Origin: Ceratorhiza oryzae-sativae
Taxonomy: Eukaryota; Basidiomycota; Agaricomycetes; Cantharellales; Ceratobasidiaceae
Assembly (NCBI GenBank): GCA_030998015.1
Contig: JARWMV010000036.1
Location: 91,080-155,079, forward strand
Reading direction: 5' to 3'
Length of the DNA stretch: 64,000 nucleotides
The notes below the pieces were generated by a model. That model saw only the letters and a list, made by a program, of their open reading frames with translations. It was not told the DNA's origin and searched no databases. Made by a program: the position numbers and the translations under genes. Below are positions 46,001 through 57,959 of this stretch, one piece after another. Position 1 is the stretch's first letter. The number at the start of each line of letters is the position of its first letter.

Positions 46001-47970
46001 TCACTCAGCCTGCTTTTGAGCCATTGGGTCCTGCCACTCGTACATAATCGCTGCTTGGTGCAGAGAAGAACTGACCCAGATTCTCCTTCTGAGAGCAATA
46101 CTGTACCACCTGAAAACTACCAGCTGCAACAAACTTGGCAATCTCCTGAATCCACTGACTTGTGAGGGTGCAAGGGACAACAATGAGATGCGGCAGGTTT
46201 GGGATGCTGTCTCGACCCTCAAAGTAAGGTGTTTGGCTCTCTACATATCTCATCAGCTGCTGCTTTCTATACAGTCAACAACCACTCACTGATTGCCAGG
46301 TTGAGCAGCTGCAGCTTCTTATCCACTGACATCTCCTGCTGGTGGTGCATGTGAGCGATCATTTGGATGACACCCAGGATCTGTGTTGTTTTTCCCAGCC
46401 CCGCCTCATTGCACAGCATAGTTGGAGTGCCAGGAACGCCAATGCTGTGAGTGAACAAGTGCACCAAGACCGTGCAGATGCCAGCAAGCTGATGCCAGAA
46501 AGGAAGGGTTGGCTTGTCCTCTGGCCCAACTGCATTACCAAAGGGGAGGGATTTTGCCCCTGAGAGTGATAGCAAGGCCATCAGTGAGCCATGAGACGCG
46601 CCACAATATGGCGCCATGCCAATATCCTCATCCCCTTCCAGCAGGTCAACATAGTTCCGAGGCTGCCCAATGGGCAGGTTGCAAGTTGACTCATTGTGGA
46701 GTGCCTCACAGAACCTGTCATGCTGCTCCTGTGATGCGGCCACATCCGCCACACTGGGGAGCCCTAACCTTGCCTTCCTGTTCCTCAGCTTGGACCTGTC
46801 CTTGATGACTGCTAAGACAAGCCTCAATGCCTATGTCAACCAAGCCTGATCGATTGCTAACCTGTCATTCTGCCCTCCATACAGATCCCTTCCTGATTGT
46901 ACATCCCCATCAACTCCCACTTCAGCTGACTAAATGGTGCATCCAGATCCTCCAGTGTGTTGTATGCTGCCTTCTGCCATTCCGCAAATGCGTGAAGTGC
47001 ATCGTCCATGTCTACTGGTTCACCACTTTCTTGAGCCTCTGTACATTATAGCCGGTCAGCAGTCTGTTAAGCGTACCCCTTGATGTGTAGACTTACTTCC
47101 CATTGCCTCCTCTACACTCCTGAATTGAAGCTGGGACTGTTTGACAGCCAATACCAACTTGCGTGAGAGGCGCTCACACATTCTCCCCACCAAGACTTGG
47201 GCAGCAGTGGCATACACCAAGTCTGCCTGGCCACTAGCCCCAATAGCCTCTGGACCAAAAACTGCCTCTGCCACAGCATTGTACACAGAAGATCCCACCC
47301 CCTGAGCACCACTCCAAGGCAGCGGGACATCATGCTCCTTGAACAGAGTTCGCTCCATAGTTCTCTGTCATGACTCTGTCAGTGTCCATCATCAGCAACA
47401 TTTGCAACAAAGTCAACCCACTTGGTTGTCCTCCTGAAGCTGCCTCCATGTGTGAGCTGGTGTTGCCTCTCCCTGCTCCATCACAGCCTTGACCTTGGGC
47501 ATCACCCCATCTTGCCTATTCAACAGTACTTCGATGACTCTCCAGTAGCAGTTCCAACCTTCACTGATAAGGTCTATGCACCTCAGGGCATATGCAGTGT
47601 TATGCCCTGACTCTCTATATGCCTTGACCTTAGGCCACAGCCAGTTCTTCATGAACTCCATTGCCCCCTCAGGTTCTCTTCTGACAGCTGCCTTCGTTGG
47701 TTGACCTTCAGTAACCGCAATGCTCCCTGGTCCAGCACAAAGCCATCAGCAGCCTCCACATCCGCTTGGCTGTCGCCATCTACATCCAGCAGATGTCACT
47801 GAACATATCATCATCATCATCATCATCACCCGAAGTGACCAGAGCTAGCATTATGCTTTGACAGAAAGTTGGACAGGTGAAAGGCTCATGCTCAAATGGG
47901 TGGGTGGAAGCTGTCAGAACCCTTGCAAGGAGTGGCAGCAATGATTGAAACAACGGGCAAAGCGGCATAT
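43067..47970 (-). CDS. SNF2-family ATPase (chromatin-remodeller-like), divergent
   Basis: This is a multi-exon gene read leftward. The N-terminal ~300 residues (47970-46830) include an Asp run and are of unknown fold. Motif I is NEAGLGKT, in place of the usual DEMGLGKT, at about 46396-46420; LIVVPCTLTSQWIQEI is motif Ia. The Walker B region reads YDESHLLRN (DESH) near 45760, and ATTATPIFTG is motif III. A Glu/Gln-rich insertion follows, then the second lobe: VIYVEFRSHMRIVKK, a 60-nt intron, LEYHGHM, LLISKVGSAGLNL (motif V), another intron, and WSGLEKQQMIGHLWQLGQ. The last replaces the arginines of the usual RxxRxGQ motif VI. The C-terminus (to TAG 43067) is Pro/Ser-rich. Loss of the arginine finger questions activity. 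Several joins, especially near 47700, are uncertain and frameshifts are possible. Confidence 0.7.
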
Positions 47971-48988
47971 TGAGCCTTCCTCAGATGTGTCAGTCGACTG
48001 CAATATTCAGAAAGAATTATGCACAAGATTGGAGTTATGACAGAAGTGAAATTGCATATTATATGCTGACACAACAACAGATGAAGAACAAGTGGAGGAG
48101 ATGATTCGATGTGTGGTCAGGTGCGACTGACTCTACCTATATCCAAAGCCCTGATCTCTAACCCAATACTTGGATGCGGCATCAAGCTACAGCCTCCGCC
48201 TTCAAGATGAAATGTCAACATGCGAATACAATTCCGGTATGAACCCTGCATCCATCTTGACAGCTTCAATGGGCATTTTCACTGTTTCCATGAAAACAGG
48301 ACCCTGTGCACTGATGGAAATTACATCTATTCAAAGCTGCATTGTGTCATTTATACGAACCCAAAACAATGGATCTGTAGTTTCAGCCGAAACAAGCCTA
48401 AGGATCTCCAAGCCTTGATGTGATGCAGAGTTGGACCCGCAGGCACCAGAGAATACAACAGGTGCATGTATCATGAGCATAATGCCATCCCAATAAGAAT
48501 CAAGCACACGCTCCCGGTGGTTCAATTTGCAACAAACTTGTGTGGATGGTTTTGAGCATTCTTATCCTAGCAGATGTTGAGTTAAACCCCTGTAGGTTGC
48601 ATAGATTCAAAATTTTAAGCCATGCATGACTTCCAAAGAGATTGTTGGAAATGCTGTACAACATACAATATCTAAATATACAGATATGGTAAAGATAGAA
48701 CAACAAATTCTAGAAACTCCGATAGGTGAAGACAAGGCTGAACAGCTGTATAGATTGACAATGAGCACATGTGTGCATATATGCTGCCCTTGCTGGTAGG
48801 TAAATATGAAGAGTGGGGGAATGCTCTTGTACCAGCATTATCACAAAACAAAGGCCATGCAACACAAAATAGAATAGATTCTGTGAAATTGACCAAAATA
48901 GCTAAGAGACACAAGATGGTAAACTTGGAAACTAGTAATGTCCTGAACAGCACATCCTGCTTCCACACATTGCATACGCTCACTGCAC
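47971..48988. other. spacer, no supported gene
   Basis: Only short frames without motifs. It lies between two minus-strand genes and probably holds the SNF2-type promoter and the 3' end of the next gene. Confidence 0.4.
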
Positions 48989-50440
48989 CTACTGCAATGC
49001 AGGATTTAGGATTACCCAAGGCCCACCTTCCAGTGGCCCAATGTGTTCCACATGTCTTGAGTTGCATTTGCCAGTACACCAAATGCGATTCTTGGGCATG
49101 CCATATGGCAGCCAGGCCCAATGGTTGTCGACGTAATCATGGGCTATGCAAACAAGCTCCTGTCGTTGATTCGATTCCGTCCGCTGCTGGAGCGCTATGA
49201 AGCGTTGCCTTGCAGTGAGGCAGTGCAGTCCCTGCTGACTGTGGGTATGATCCTTTGATGCCTCATCTATGGTGGGGAGCAGTGCCGCCACCGTGTCTTG
49301 CCATTTTGATGCGTCTCCAGAGAACACAATCTGGCAAGGTAGCGCAACCTCGAGTGTGCTGAGTCGATTGAAAACGTCTGGCTGGATGTCAGGGGACCCC
49401 CTCACAAAGGTGCACCTTCATGAACATCTGCAGTGGGAGGTTGCATAAGATATTTGTGAGCTCCTGCAAATGAGGCATCCCACGGGGCCACTCCTTGTAG
49501 TCCTCAGTGTCAGACTCTTCTCCTTCGACCTTGTCAGGCTCGGGAAGGACATCTGCAAACTGGTCATCAAGTCTTGCTTGGCTCTGCACCTGTACCCTTT
49601 GCTGTCAATTGGGCGCCACTTCTGGAAAGATCCTCCAGGCCTGCTCCACCTGCCGGCTAGGAGCACCTGAAGTTGAGCCATCCAGATCCAAGTTAGTCTT
49701 CCCCATAATCAACCTGTGGAGGTCGCTCTCAGTATCTGCAAAGCAAATGTACTGAATCATTCATATGGAGATCAACCTATCCCCAGACATCCTCGGTGGA
49801 TGGCCCTTCACAATGCGAAGTGAATGCAAAAAATGTGCATGCAGCAGCCAAATGGGGACAAGGGAGCCATCATCTGAAAATCGATGGATGCTCGATGAGT
49901 CACGTATCTCATCCCATGTGCCACCGTCATCAGGCCGATTCATTAATGCGTTCGTCATCCAGACTAGAGTGACAAAGAGCAAGCAGTTGAGGGACAGTTT
50001 GTCTAGCACAATCGCCTCACAAGCCTCCATCCAACAGTGCAAGATAGAGTAGATAGATGTCAGCCTGAAAAGCTTCCATCCCCTGATGTCTCATCAGTGT
50101 GTGGCTCGTTGCAATGACTCATTTGATCACGTACCAGTAGGTTTCAGGCTCCACCACATACATCCAAGTGCACAGCCTTGCATCAGGTATGCAGAGCTGG
50201 ACAAACAGGTACAGGAAGAACTCAGCTCTCACTTCAATCTGCATGTACATGACGTGCAAGGCTGGTGCGTCTTGGAAGGCCCTGCACAATGGTTGAAAGT
50301 GATGCTTGCACCATTTGTCAAAATTCCCCAAGACCTGCTGGCAGGTGATGCATTTTGAGTGGTGCGGCAGGCTCAGGACCTTGCACCTGAGGCTCTGCCC
50401 ATCTCGGCTGCTAATTGGCAGTTGAGGTTGCACCATTCAT
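48989..50440 (-). pseudogene. unrecognised multi-exon gene, frameshifted
   Basis: Pieces in order are 50436-50119 (CITCQQVLGNFDKWCKHHFQ, then hydrophobic LYLFVQLCIPDARLCTWMYV), 50042-49761 (WDEIRDSSSIHRFSDDGS), 49755-49389 (FADTESDLHRLIMGKTNL and an acidic region) and 49405-48989 (VALPCQIVFSGDASKWQDTV to a Trp-rich end). The last two overlap in different frames, so at least one frameshift or missed intron exists. No domain is recognised. It lies between the SNF2-type gene and sirtuin copy B on the same strand. Confidence 0.45.
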
Positions 50441-51556
50441 GTGTGACCACTGCTGTAAGCTTGTAGCCAGTCGGTTAGTTGAGCTGGATAGGCTGTAAAT
50501 GCAGGGAAAGGGAGTTGCATGGGGGCTCTGCCCACCCATGTTGTCTGTTAGATGGCATAGGTCGCAACGTCCTCCCTGGTCGTGAGTGCTACATCATGTG
50601 CAATCAGCCAACCGTTATCAGGGCAGAGTGTGCATTGATGATGTGCGATTTGTCATGATCTATGTACTTATAAGCATATACATTGAGCAAGCATTGTGAT
50701 AAAAATTGGAGACAGGAGTGTTATACACCAGTTTCTCCGTAAATGCAGTACACCCCTGTCAACAAGGAACTGTTGCGCCTAATTTCCCTTGGTGTACATG
50801 TGTGCTTTGGCTGCACCATTCTCTACTAGGGTGCCTTCATTCAAGGATGACAAGACTTGTCTGGTGCTTTGTTCAATATGCTTGCTGTTCTTTCCTGCCT
50901 CCTGTGCCGTTTTGGTCATGAATGTATGGGTGTGGGATTTTATGACTCATACATGATTGTTTGACGTTCGAATCCAGCATGAGATGCTTCGTATGACTGG
51001 AGGACCAACCGTTGCAGAGCAGATATGAATGTGATTCTCTCCAATATGAATGGTAGTAAATTATATGCAGTGGGTATCCACTCTCAGCCAGTCACCTGAT
51101 TGACTTGCATAATCAATTCTTGTAGAACAACAGCAATGATGTCAACCAACAAGCCGGAATAGGAAACTTGGAAAGAATACCTGAAAGACTCCAGCTCCAT
51201 TTCTGCTGTGTCTGATCCTGAATTAAACTGGACGCCCTCCTGACTAACAAGTTTAAGGATAAAGTACACGTTTTGCCACTGCCTGTTGAAGAGGAAGCAC
51301 ACTCATCTGGCAATAGAGAAGTAGTAAACTCCAGATACAAGTTGGTTCCATCAACTGTTACACATGATCCTACGCAATCGTATTACGGCCTGATGGAAGA
51401 CAACGATTGTAGTACAGCACAACTTCTGCCATGAATCCATGCAAGGCTGCAGCCATTAGTCGATTGAATAGTTGACACTGATGGATCAAAGAACTGGTTG
51501 GGATCTTAAAACTCAATGTGGAGGCCTCGTTCTGTGAACAATCGACAATCAGGCTT
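50441..51556. other. spacer with an isolated P-loop-like word
   Basis: The minus strand at 51270-51287 encodes TGSGKT inside a short frame with no other nucleotide-binding motifs. No gene is supported. Confidence 0.4.
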
Positions 51557-54330
51557 CTATACCACAAGGCAGCTATACGTGGTAGCAGGCAATATCTGTT
51601 GGAGTGAAAATTTCGTTTGTATTACAAGTCGGGAAATGCAATGTTTAAGTAGAATCAATAAACTAGGTTGGGCAGGAGAAAAAATACGGAACCACAGCAA
51701 CGTATGTTCCAGCGTGCTTCTGCAGCTTGCCAGCAAAGAAGTCAGACTGCAGAGGCCACATCTGACCACAAATCAAACACTTGACCATAACTTTGATCTT
51801 GTTGAATGGCTGGCTGTTGGAGCCATCATGTTTGACCTCCCATGTTTTGGCGGAACCTTGCCTACGACACTGCACATACTCCCCATGGGGCAGAGTTGGA
51901 CATGTGCACATGGATAGTACACTGGGAAGGGGCTTTCCCAGTGGTCAGCTTTGGAATGGAGCATACAGCCACAGTGTTGGCTCAGCACCTTGCGCCATGC
52001 ACAAGATGTTGGTGTGGCTCGATGAGAGGGAGTCCGTGATCCAGGTGTGGAACATGGTCTCAACCGCCTGCAGGTCTGGGTTCACCATCCATGCGCTTAG
52101 CCAAACCACAAGGTTCAAGAGGTAGGCGGGGCTTAGCTTTGTGTTCATGGCACCAATGAACGTTTGAACATAACCCAATGGGCTGTAGAGACAACTTTTT
52201 GTCAGTAACATGGGCGACGGTATTGAAGTTTGTCATATTCACCTGTCGATCCAATCCACTAGCTGCTGCATGAATCCTGAGTGGTGCAGGGGACCACCGC
52301 AGCACAGCATGAATACCCAAGTTTCCCTTGCATTCTGCAAGCAATGATCCACTACGGATAGCGAAGTCTGCAGAAACTGATCTTGCATGTCAGAAGAATT
52401 TTGCCTAGCTTGTTCTCAAGGACTAACTTGTACTGGAGGCACAGCCAAAGTCAGTGCCGTCTGGTATCCCTGCTCCCCACTCAGACCATGCATCAAGAAG
52501 ATGGCAAAGACGCGGTATGAGGCTGGGTGCCAATCCCTGCATCATAGAGGTTGGCGTTGTGGAAGATGTAGATTGACTATGGACCTACAGTTTGTTGAGG
52601 ACTGGTCCTTCGTCTGCTATTTGCTCAATTTTGATGGGCTTCACCATGCACTGAGGGATATGTTTCATTCAGCCACTATGTGTTGGAGAGAATGATAGGA
52701 CTCACCACCCAACCTTTGTTCAACCACCTGCCACTCAGCATCAAACTTAGATGCTTTGCAATTGGCCAGAATTGCTCTGCGTAGTACAACAGAGCAACCA
52801 TCCGTGGACAGGATGCATCAGCAGGCTTGTAGCGGTGCCTGGGTATTGGTTTCACATAGTGCTATGATGCCATACAAATGCAATGGTCAGTGCCAAGCGC
52901 ATGCCCACCACGGTCTAGCTTACAGGGTACAGGCTGCCCATCTCCCCATTCCAGCAATCGAAGCAAATAAATTCTTTCCTGGAGACTGAAAGTGGTGCAC
53001 GAGCACCAGTCGGTGAGAACATATCGAGGACGACACATGTGTTGTCAAACTTGAAAGGATCATCCATGACAGGACTGTCCAAGGGGACAGAATCATGCTC
53101 TGGGTCTAACAGAGCTTCCACAGACTCGTCGTAGCTTACTTGCCTGCAGCAAAATGCAGATTGGCAATGCTTACACCACACCAAATAATCAATCTCCACC
53201 ACCCCCAATGCTTGCAGCACTTGTGCTCGAGAGGCTGCTCTGCCTGGTTGGCTACAGCCAACAAGTGATTGCTGATGATCTATGAGTAGAACTGGTTCAG
53301 TAATCAACATTCAACACAGCCAGAAGTGCAACTCACGTCAAACCAAAAGTCCTTGTCTGCCTGATCGCCTTGTGCCACAAGGCTCGTTGACCCTAACTGA
53401 GACTCTGGTTCAGCCACGATTTGCAAGCTTCGGCTGATCAAGTGGACTTACTCTTTCTGCTGCTTCGTTCACACTCTGGACCAGTTCAGCAGCGGTGAGG
53501 GGCAGGTGAAGATTGATTGATGTATAGGGAGCTTTCCCCCAGATGGTCTCTTGCCCTATGTAGATGACCGCACCCAAATGTTTGTGCACCTTGTTGGCCA
53601 GATCGGAGAGTAAACCGTCGATTGGGCCTCAAGGCTTGAACGGGGAGTTGACGATCAACAGCAGCTGAGAGTCCACTGCGTACGTCATCAACTGCAGCTT
53701 CTCTTCACCAACTAAGATCCCTTCTGCAATCTCAAGCTGGACTGCAGGACGGAGCACAAGCTTCTTCTCTGTGTAAGTGCGCAAAGCGATTTTTGTCTTC
53801 CTCCCTGCAGAATGATTGATTAAAATACTCTCGGCAATGGAAGCAATGTCCTCACACTTTGCTCAACATGTAATGCACAATGGGCCCCCAAAGCTGGTAT
53901 CATTGATCATCCCCAGAGCCTTCAGCAGTACGTTGTCATGCTCCGCTGTGGCTTCAATTGTCTGGCTGACGCAAAGGGGACAACAGCAGCAAACGTGCTG
54001 GTTGTCCCCATGTAGCCTGAATACTCTGCCATCCTCATCCAGGATGGATCTGGCTTCAATCAAATCGAAGCTGCTTGTTAAATACATGCTCAGCCAATTT
54101 TCTGATCAGAGGCTCGACAGCCAGTTAAGGAAGGGCCTGGTGGCAGAGTTGTGCGCCATGATGTGACACGCTGCCATCGCTGCATTCAGGGATGCCAGCA
54201 AGCGTTGATCAAGTGTATTGGGGGACGCAGTCAAGGGTGAGCATTCGCAAAGCAAGCTCTGCAAGCTCAATCGTTGTGTCTCAGGACCGTAGTGGACGTC
54301 AACAGGATTGTCCATCTTCTGTTGCAAGGG
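51557..54330 (-). pseudogene. sirtuin-like protein with novel C-terminal extension (copy B), decayed
   Basis: This is a paralogue of 29403-32041. Reading leftward: FDLIEARSILDEDG then RLHGDNQ (catalytic His region) at about 54010-54060; zinc pairs CPLC and CITC; LVLRPAVQLEIAEGIL; VDSQLLLIVNSPFKP, where the NAD-site GTS is replaced by NSP; then HLGAVIYIGQETIWG and LHLPLTAAELVQSVNEAAERV. The extension (53310-51557) includes a Cys-rich part (WCKHCQSAFCCRQ, FICFDCWNG), CCGGPLHHSGFMQQLVDWID, AWMVNPDLQ, HWESPFPVYYPCAHVQLCP, and the closing CLICGQMW pair. Several in-frame stops (for example after FGGPLCITC at 53863 and near 53640) and loss of the NAD motif indicate decay. The GAG-type NAD motif was not found. 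Confidence 0.6.
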
Positions 54331-55066
54331 TCAGCTTGGGGTGATCACCTATGTACTTCATCAATATATGATGCGACTCACTGGAAGGTTCGCTTCACAA
54401 GTCAGAGTATCACCACAAACGATCATTATTTTTTGGGTTCGAACCACTGCCTTGATTATCTGTGCAAAACACCCAGGTTGGGTGACCAGGGAGACCTGGT
54501 TGGCAACATAGCTGGACGAAACAGACAGGTTCATAGTGTTGGTTTGGAAAAAGCTCAAAAATGTAAAAGGCAAGGTCAATGGGTGCAAGTAGTGAGAGAG
54601 AGACACAACTGGTCACATGACTGCAATCATTTCACCAATCTGTTTGGACCCTGAGACACATTGCACAACCGGTCCAATCCGAGCTGAACTGGTGGTGTGC
54701 ATTAGGTAAGTCTGCACACCTTATTGGCCTGGCAGCTTCCCTACAGAGGGAGACAGGTATCTTCTTTCTCATGGCCTCAGGACTACATTCCTAGCCAGCA
54801 ACACATTGTTGCAGCACACAAACCCTGGTCAGATCTTACCCAAAAAGCACTGGAACCAAGCTAACGGTCATACCAATTTTGTCAAACCAACCCTTGACAT
54901 CTCCTATACCTTGCTTCACTGTGTCTGGCAAGGCTCCTGTGACCTGGTCCAAGACCAGTTCCTTCTCCTCAAACGCTTGTCAGATTATCATTTCATCCTC
55001 TGCTTTTTTCTGAAAGGTTTCCGCCTCATGTCTGGTGCTTGCCAATTTGTGTCACTCCCAACCCAA
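54331..55066. other. spacer
   Basis: Short plus-strand frames (for example 54274-54654) have no motifs. The right part (54950-55066) may be a decayed continuation of the kinesin coiled coil. Confidence 0.35.
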
Positions 55067-55460
55067 TTATTGCTGGGTGTTTGCCAATTTGTTAGTCTGT
55101 TTCACCAAGATCTCCCCCTGAGCCTTGAATTCCTCCCTCAGTGCCCTGCATTGATGTAGGGCAACCTCAGCCTGTATCCTCAGCTCCTCCAGCATGGTTT
55201 TGCCTCCCTCTTGCACAGATTCGATCTCCCTCAACATTCTGGAGAAATGTACACGCCATTCTTCTCCTGTGTCGCAACCAGGTCAGCCTTCAGCTGTGCA
55301 ATCTTGCTAACATGCTCCTTCAACAATGCGTTATGAGGCACACGTGCATTAAGTTCCGGGTGGTTATGAATGGCTTTGGCTTGGAATGCATAGTTGAGGG
55401 TGGATAGAGTCTTTTCCATGTTGGATCGAGCTGGGGATATAGTAGCAATAAGGCATGCAT
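55067..55460 (-). pseudogene. kinesin-5 (BimC type) motor-neck fragment
   Basis: The minus strand encodes ISPARSNMEKTLSTLNYAFQ followed by AKAIHNHPELNARV, equivalent to the end of the kinesin motor (ETLSTLxYAxRAK). LLKEHVSKIAQLKADL and ATQEKNGVYI follow, the typical kinesin-5 neck. After a frameshift near 55235 a coiled coil continues (LREIESVQEGGKTMLEELR, LREEFKAQGEILVKQTNKLA) to TAA 55067-55069. The rest of the motor, including its P-loop, is not present upstream. This is a duplicated and truncated gene piece. Confidence 0.75.
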
Positions 55461-56439
55461 TACCACCTCACAGGCTGGAGTGTTTGAAGCCAACAATTTT
55501 CGTAGATTTGCTGAACATTTGTCATGTGTTTGCTCTTTCATGTTCTTGATAAACATGTAACATCGCTCACACAAGGTGTTCACTTACTTCTAGCTAGAAG
55601 GGATACTGCTGGGATGATATTGTCATAGAAACGCTCAGAACAACTATTGATATCCAATTCTAGACTCAGAGCATTCATTTTGCCCATGGTTTGCAAGACA
55701 TCCGTGAATTGCATAATTCTGCTCTCTCACGTGTTGTTTGTTGGTTCTGGGTGAACTTCTGACAAATGGAAACGTTGACCATTGTAAAAGATGCTATGTA
55801 AAAATCACATTGCAAGCTCAAGGATATACAATCAGACCCTAGATTACTTTGCCACATCGGATTTGGGACCGCCCTCTGGACCATTACTGTCTTTTCACTT
55901 CAGCCAAGCCGAACATGATTCCTCGATCCACATACCTGACGTCAGTCTTGTTGTATGTTGGATCTTCAATGTGTGTTTCCTCAGCTGCCCCTGCACCTGT
56001 AATCTGTTAACACTGGGCCGGGAGCTATCCTGCAGGCTTGGGTGTGCTCACCCTGTTCGCACTCTGAGTCGGAGTTGCAGCCAAGGGGCCCTTATGTCGA
56101 GTCAGTACACATATTTGCTACTGATTGGATTAGTCACTCTCATGGTGAGGAGCCTTTCCGCCAGTCTTTTTCCAAGCTGTCTGCTGAAACAGGCCATGTT
56201 GGTGGTGGGAGGATAGCACATTATCTAGATCACGTGGCTTGGCCAAATCCCCTTACACCGGAAGCAAATAATCCACATGTCATGTGCCAAGATCCATTTG
56301 TTTTTGCTACAAACTATGACCATCTCAACTGCACTTCTCATGGATGCAAGCCGAACCTCACTTGATGGCCCTGCTCATGTGGCAGTGAAGGATAAAGGTT
56401 AGTCGCATCACTGGGCCCTGCCCGCCTCAGCCAGAAACA
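55461..56439. other. spacer, no supported gene
   Basis: Open frames on both strands lack motifs or consistent splicing. Part of it (55461-55583 minus) may be decayed sequence preceding the kinesin fragment. Confidence 0.4.
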
Positions 56440-57785
56440 TGCCGGTTGGGGCTGCGCCTCCCACAACTACCCTCCCTCACTGTGCCCCAGAAGATGATGT
56501 GCTTATGCTCTTCCCCAGCTATGCCTAGACGAAACTCAGCAGGCCTGGGCACTGCAAACACAGGCTCTGCCCTCCTTGCCCAGCTCTCGCCTGGCCCAGG
56601 TTGCAATGCCTGTGTTGTCCCTCTTCCACAGCAATACCCAGACGGCACTTGGCAGGCATGGGTGGTGCAAACATGGGCTCTGCCCTCCTTGGTAGGCTCT
56701 CACCTGGCCAGGGCCACAACGCCTCCACCAACCCTCTTCCCCAGCTACACGCAGACAACATGCAACAAGCGTGGGTGCTGTAAACATGGGCTCTGCCCTC
56801 CTTGGCTGGCTCTGACCTGGCTGGGGTCACAGTGCCTATGCCATCCCTCCTCTCCAGCATAACCAGACAACACCTGGACAAGTGTAGTTGTTGCACATAC
56901 AGGCTCTGCCCTTCCTTGGCCGGCTCAGAGCCAGCTGGGGTCGTGACACCTGCACCATCCCTCTTGCTCAGCGACACCTAGACGACACTTGACAGGCGTA
57001 GGCACTGCAAACACGGGCTCTGCCCTCCTTGGCTGGCTCTCACCCAGCCAGGGTTGCAGCGCCTGCCCATCCTCTGCTCAACCTATACCCAGACAACACC
57101 CGGGAGGCATGGCCGTTGCAGATACAGGCTCTGCCCTCCTTGGCCAGCTCTTGCCTGGCTGGGGTTGCAGTGCCTGTGCCTTCCCTCTTCCCCATCTACA
57201 CCCAGACGACACTTGACAGGTGTGGGCGCTGCAAACACAGGCTCTGCCCTCCTTGGTTGGCACTTGCCTGGTCAGGGTTGCAGCACCTGCACCATCCTTC
57301 TTCCCCAGCTACACCCAGACAACACCTGGGCCAGTGTGGTCATTGCACACACAGGCTCTGCCCTCCTTGGCCAGCTCTCACCTGGCTGGGTTGCAACACC
57401 TGCACCAACCCTCTTCCCCAGCTACATGCAGCAGACAATTCAACAGGTGCGGGCGCCGCAAACTGGGCTCTGCCCTTCTTGCTCAGCTCTCGCCCAGCCA
57501 GGGTTGCAGCACCTGCACCATCCCTTTTCCCCTGCCACACCCTCACCATAGTTGGTAGCTGTTGGCACTGCAAACATGGGCTCTGCCCTCCTGGGCCGGT
57601 TCTCATCCAGCTGAGGTTGTAGCACCTCTGCCATCCCTCCTCACAGCTACACTCAGACAACACCAGGGCAGGCACAGTTGTTGCACATGCAAGCTCTGGC
57701 TTCCTTGGCCGGCTATCATTGGGCATGGTTTGCAACATCTGAGCCAACCTTCATCCCCAGGTCTACCCTCAAAACCTTGCACCAA
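56440..57785. repeat. GC-rich ~113-bp tandem array, about 11 copies
   Basis: Each unit carries GGGCTCTGCCCTCCTTGG, CAGCTCTCGCCTGGC, GGGTTGCAGCACCTGCACC, ATCCCTCTTCCCCAGCTACA and CCCAGACAACACCTGGCAGG. The GGCTCTGCCCTCC word recurs near 56565, 56680, 56787, 56908, 57020, 57127, 57240, 57355, 57467, 57580 and, changed, 57690. Several frames on both strands are open through it and look like Pro/Ala/Leu-rich proteins. They are treated as artefacts. It separates the minus-strand gene group from the plus-strand TET/JBP gene. Confidence 0.9.
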
Positions 57786-57959
57786 CTAGGGTCTAACATG
57801 AGTTATCCTTACCAGTGCCTTGTCACTCATTGCTGAGATTCAAATTTACAGGCGACATCAGCAATTTACTCATGTAGGTGACCCTCCCTCAATGATACAG
57901 TGAACGCTTATAGTAAATCATGTAATTGACACAAAATATATGTTGATTATGGTTGAGAC

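Noticed and set aside
51270..51287. P-loop TGSGKT as the missing kinesin motor start
   Set aside because: It lies downstream, not upstream, of the kinesin fragment on the minus strand, and no other kinesin motif surrounds it.
56446..57785. Pro/Leu/Ala-rich proteins in several overlapping frames
   Set aside because: Openness in many frames of a GC-rich tandem array is expected without coding function.
5545..57785. CRISPR-like arrays
   Set aside because: The repeats are contiguous minisatellites of 87-230 bp without unique spacers, and the host is a eukaryote.
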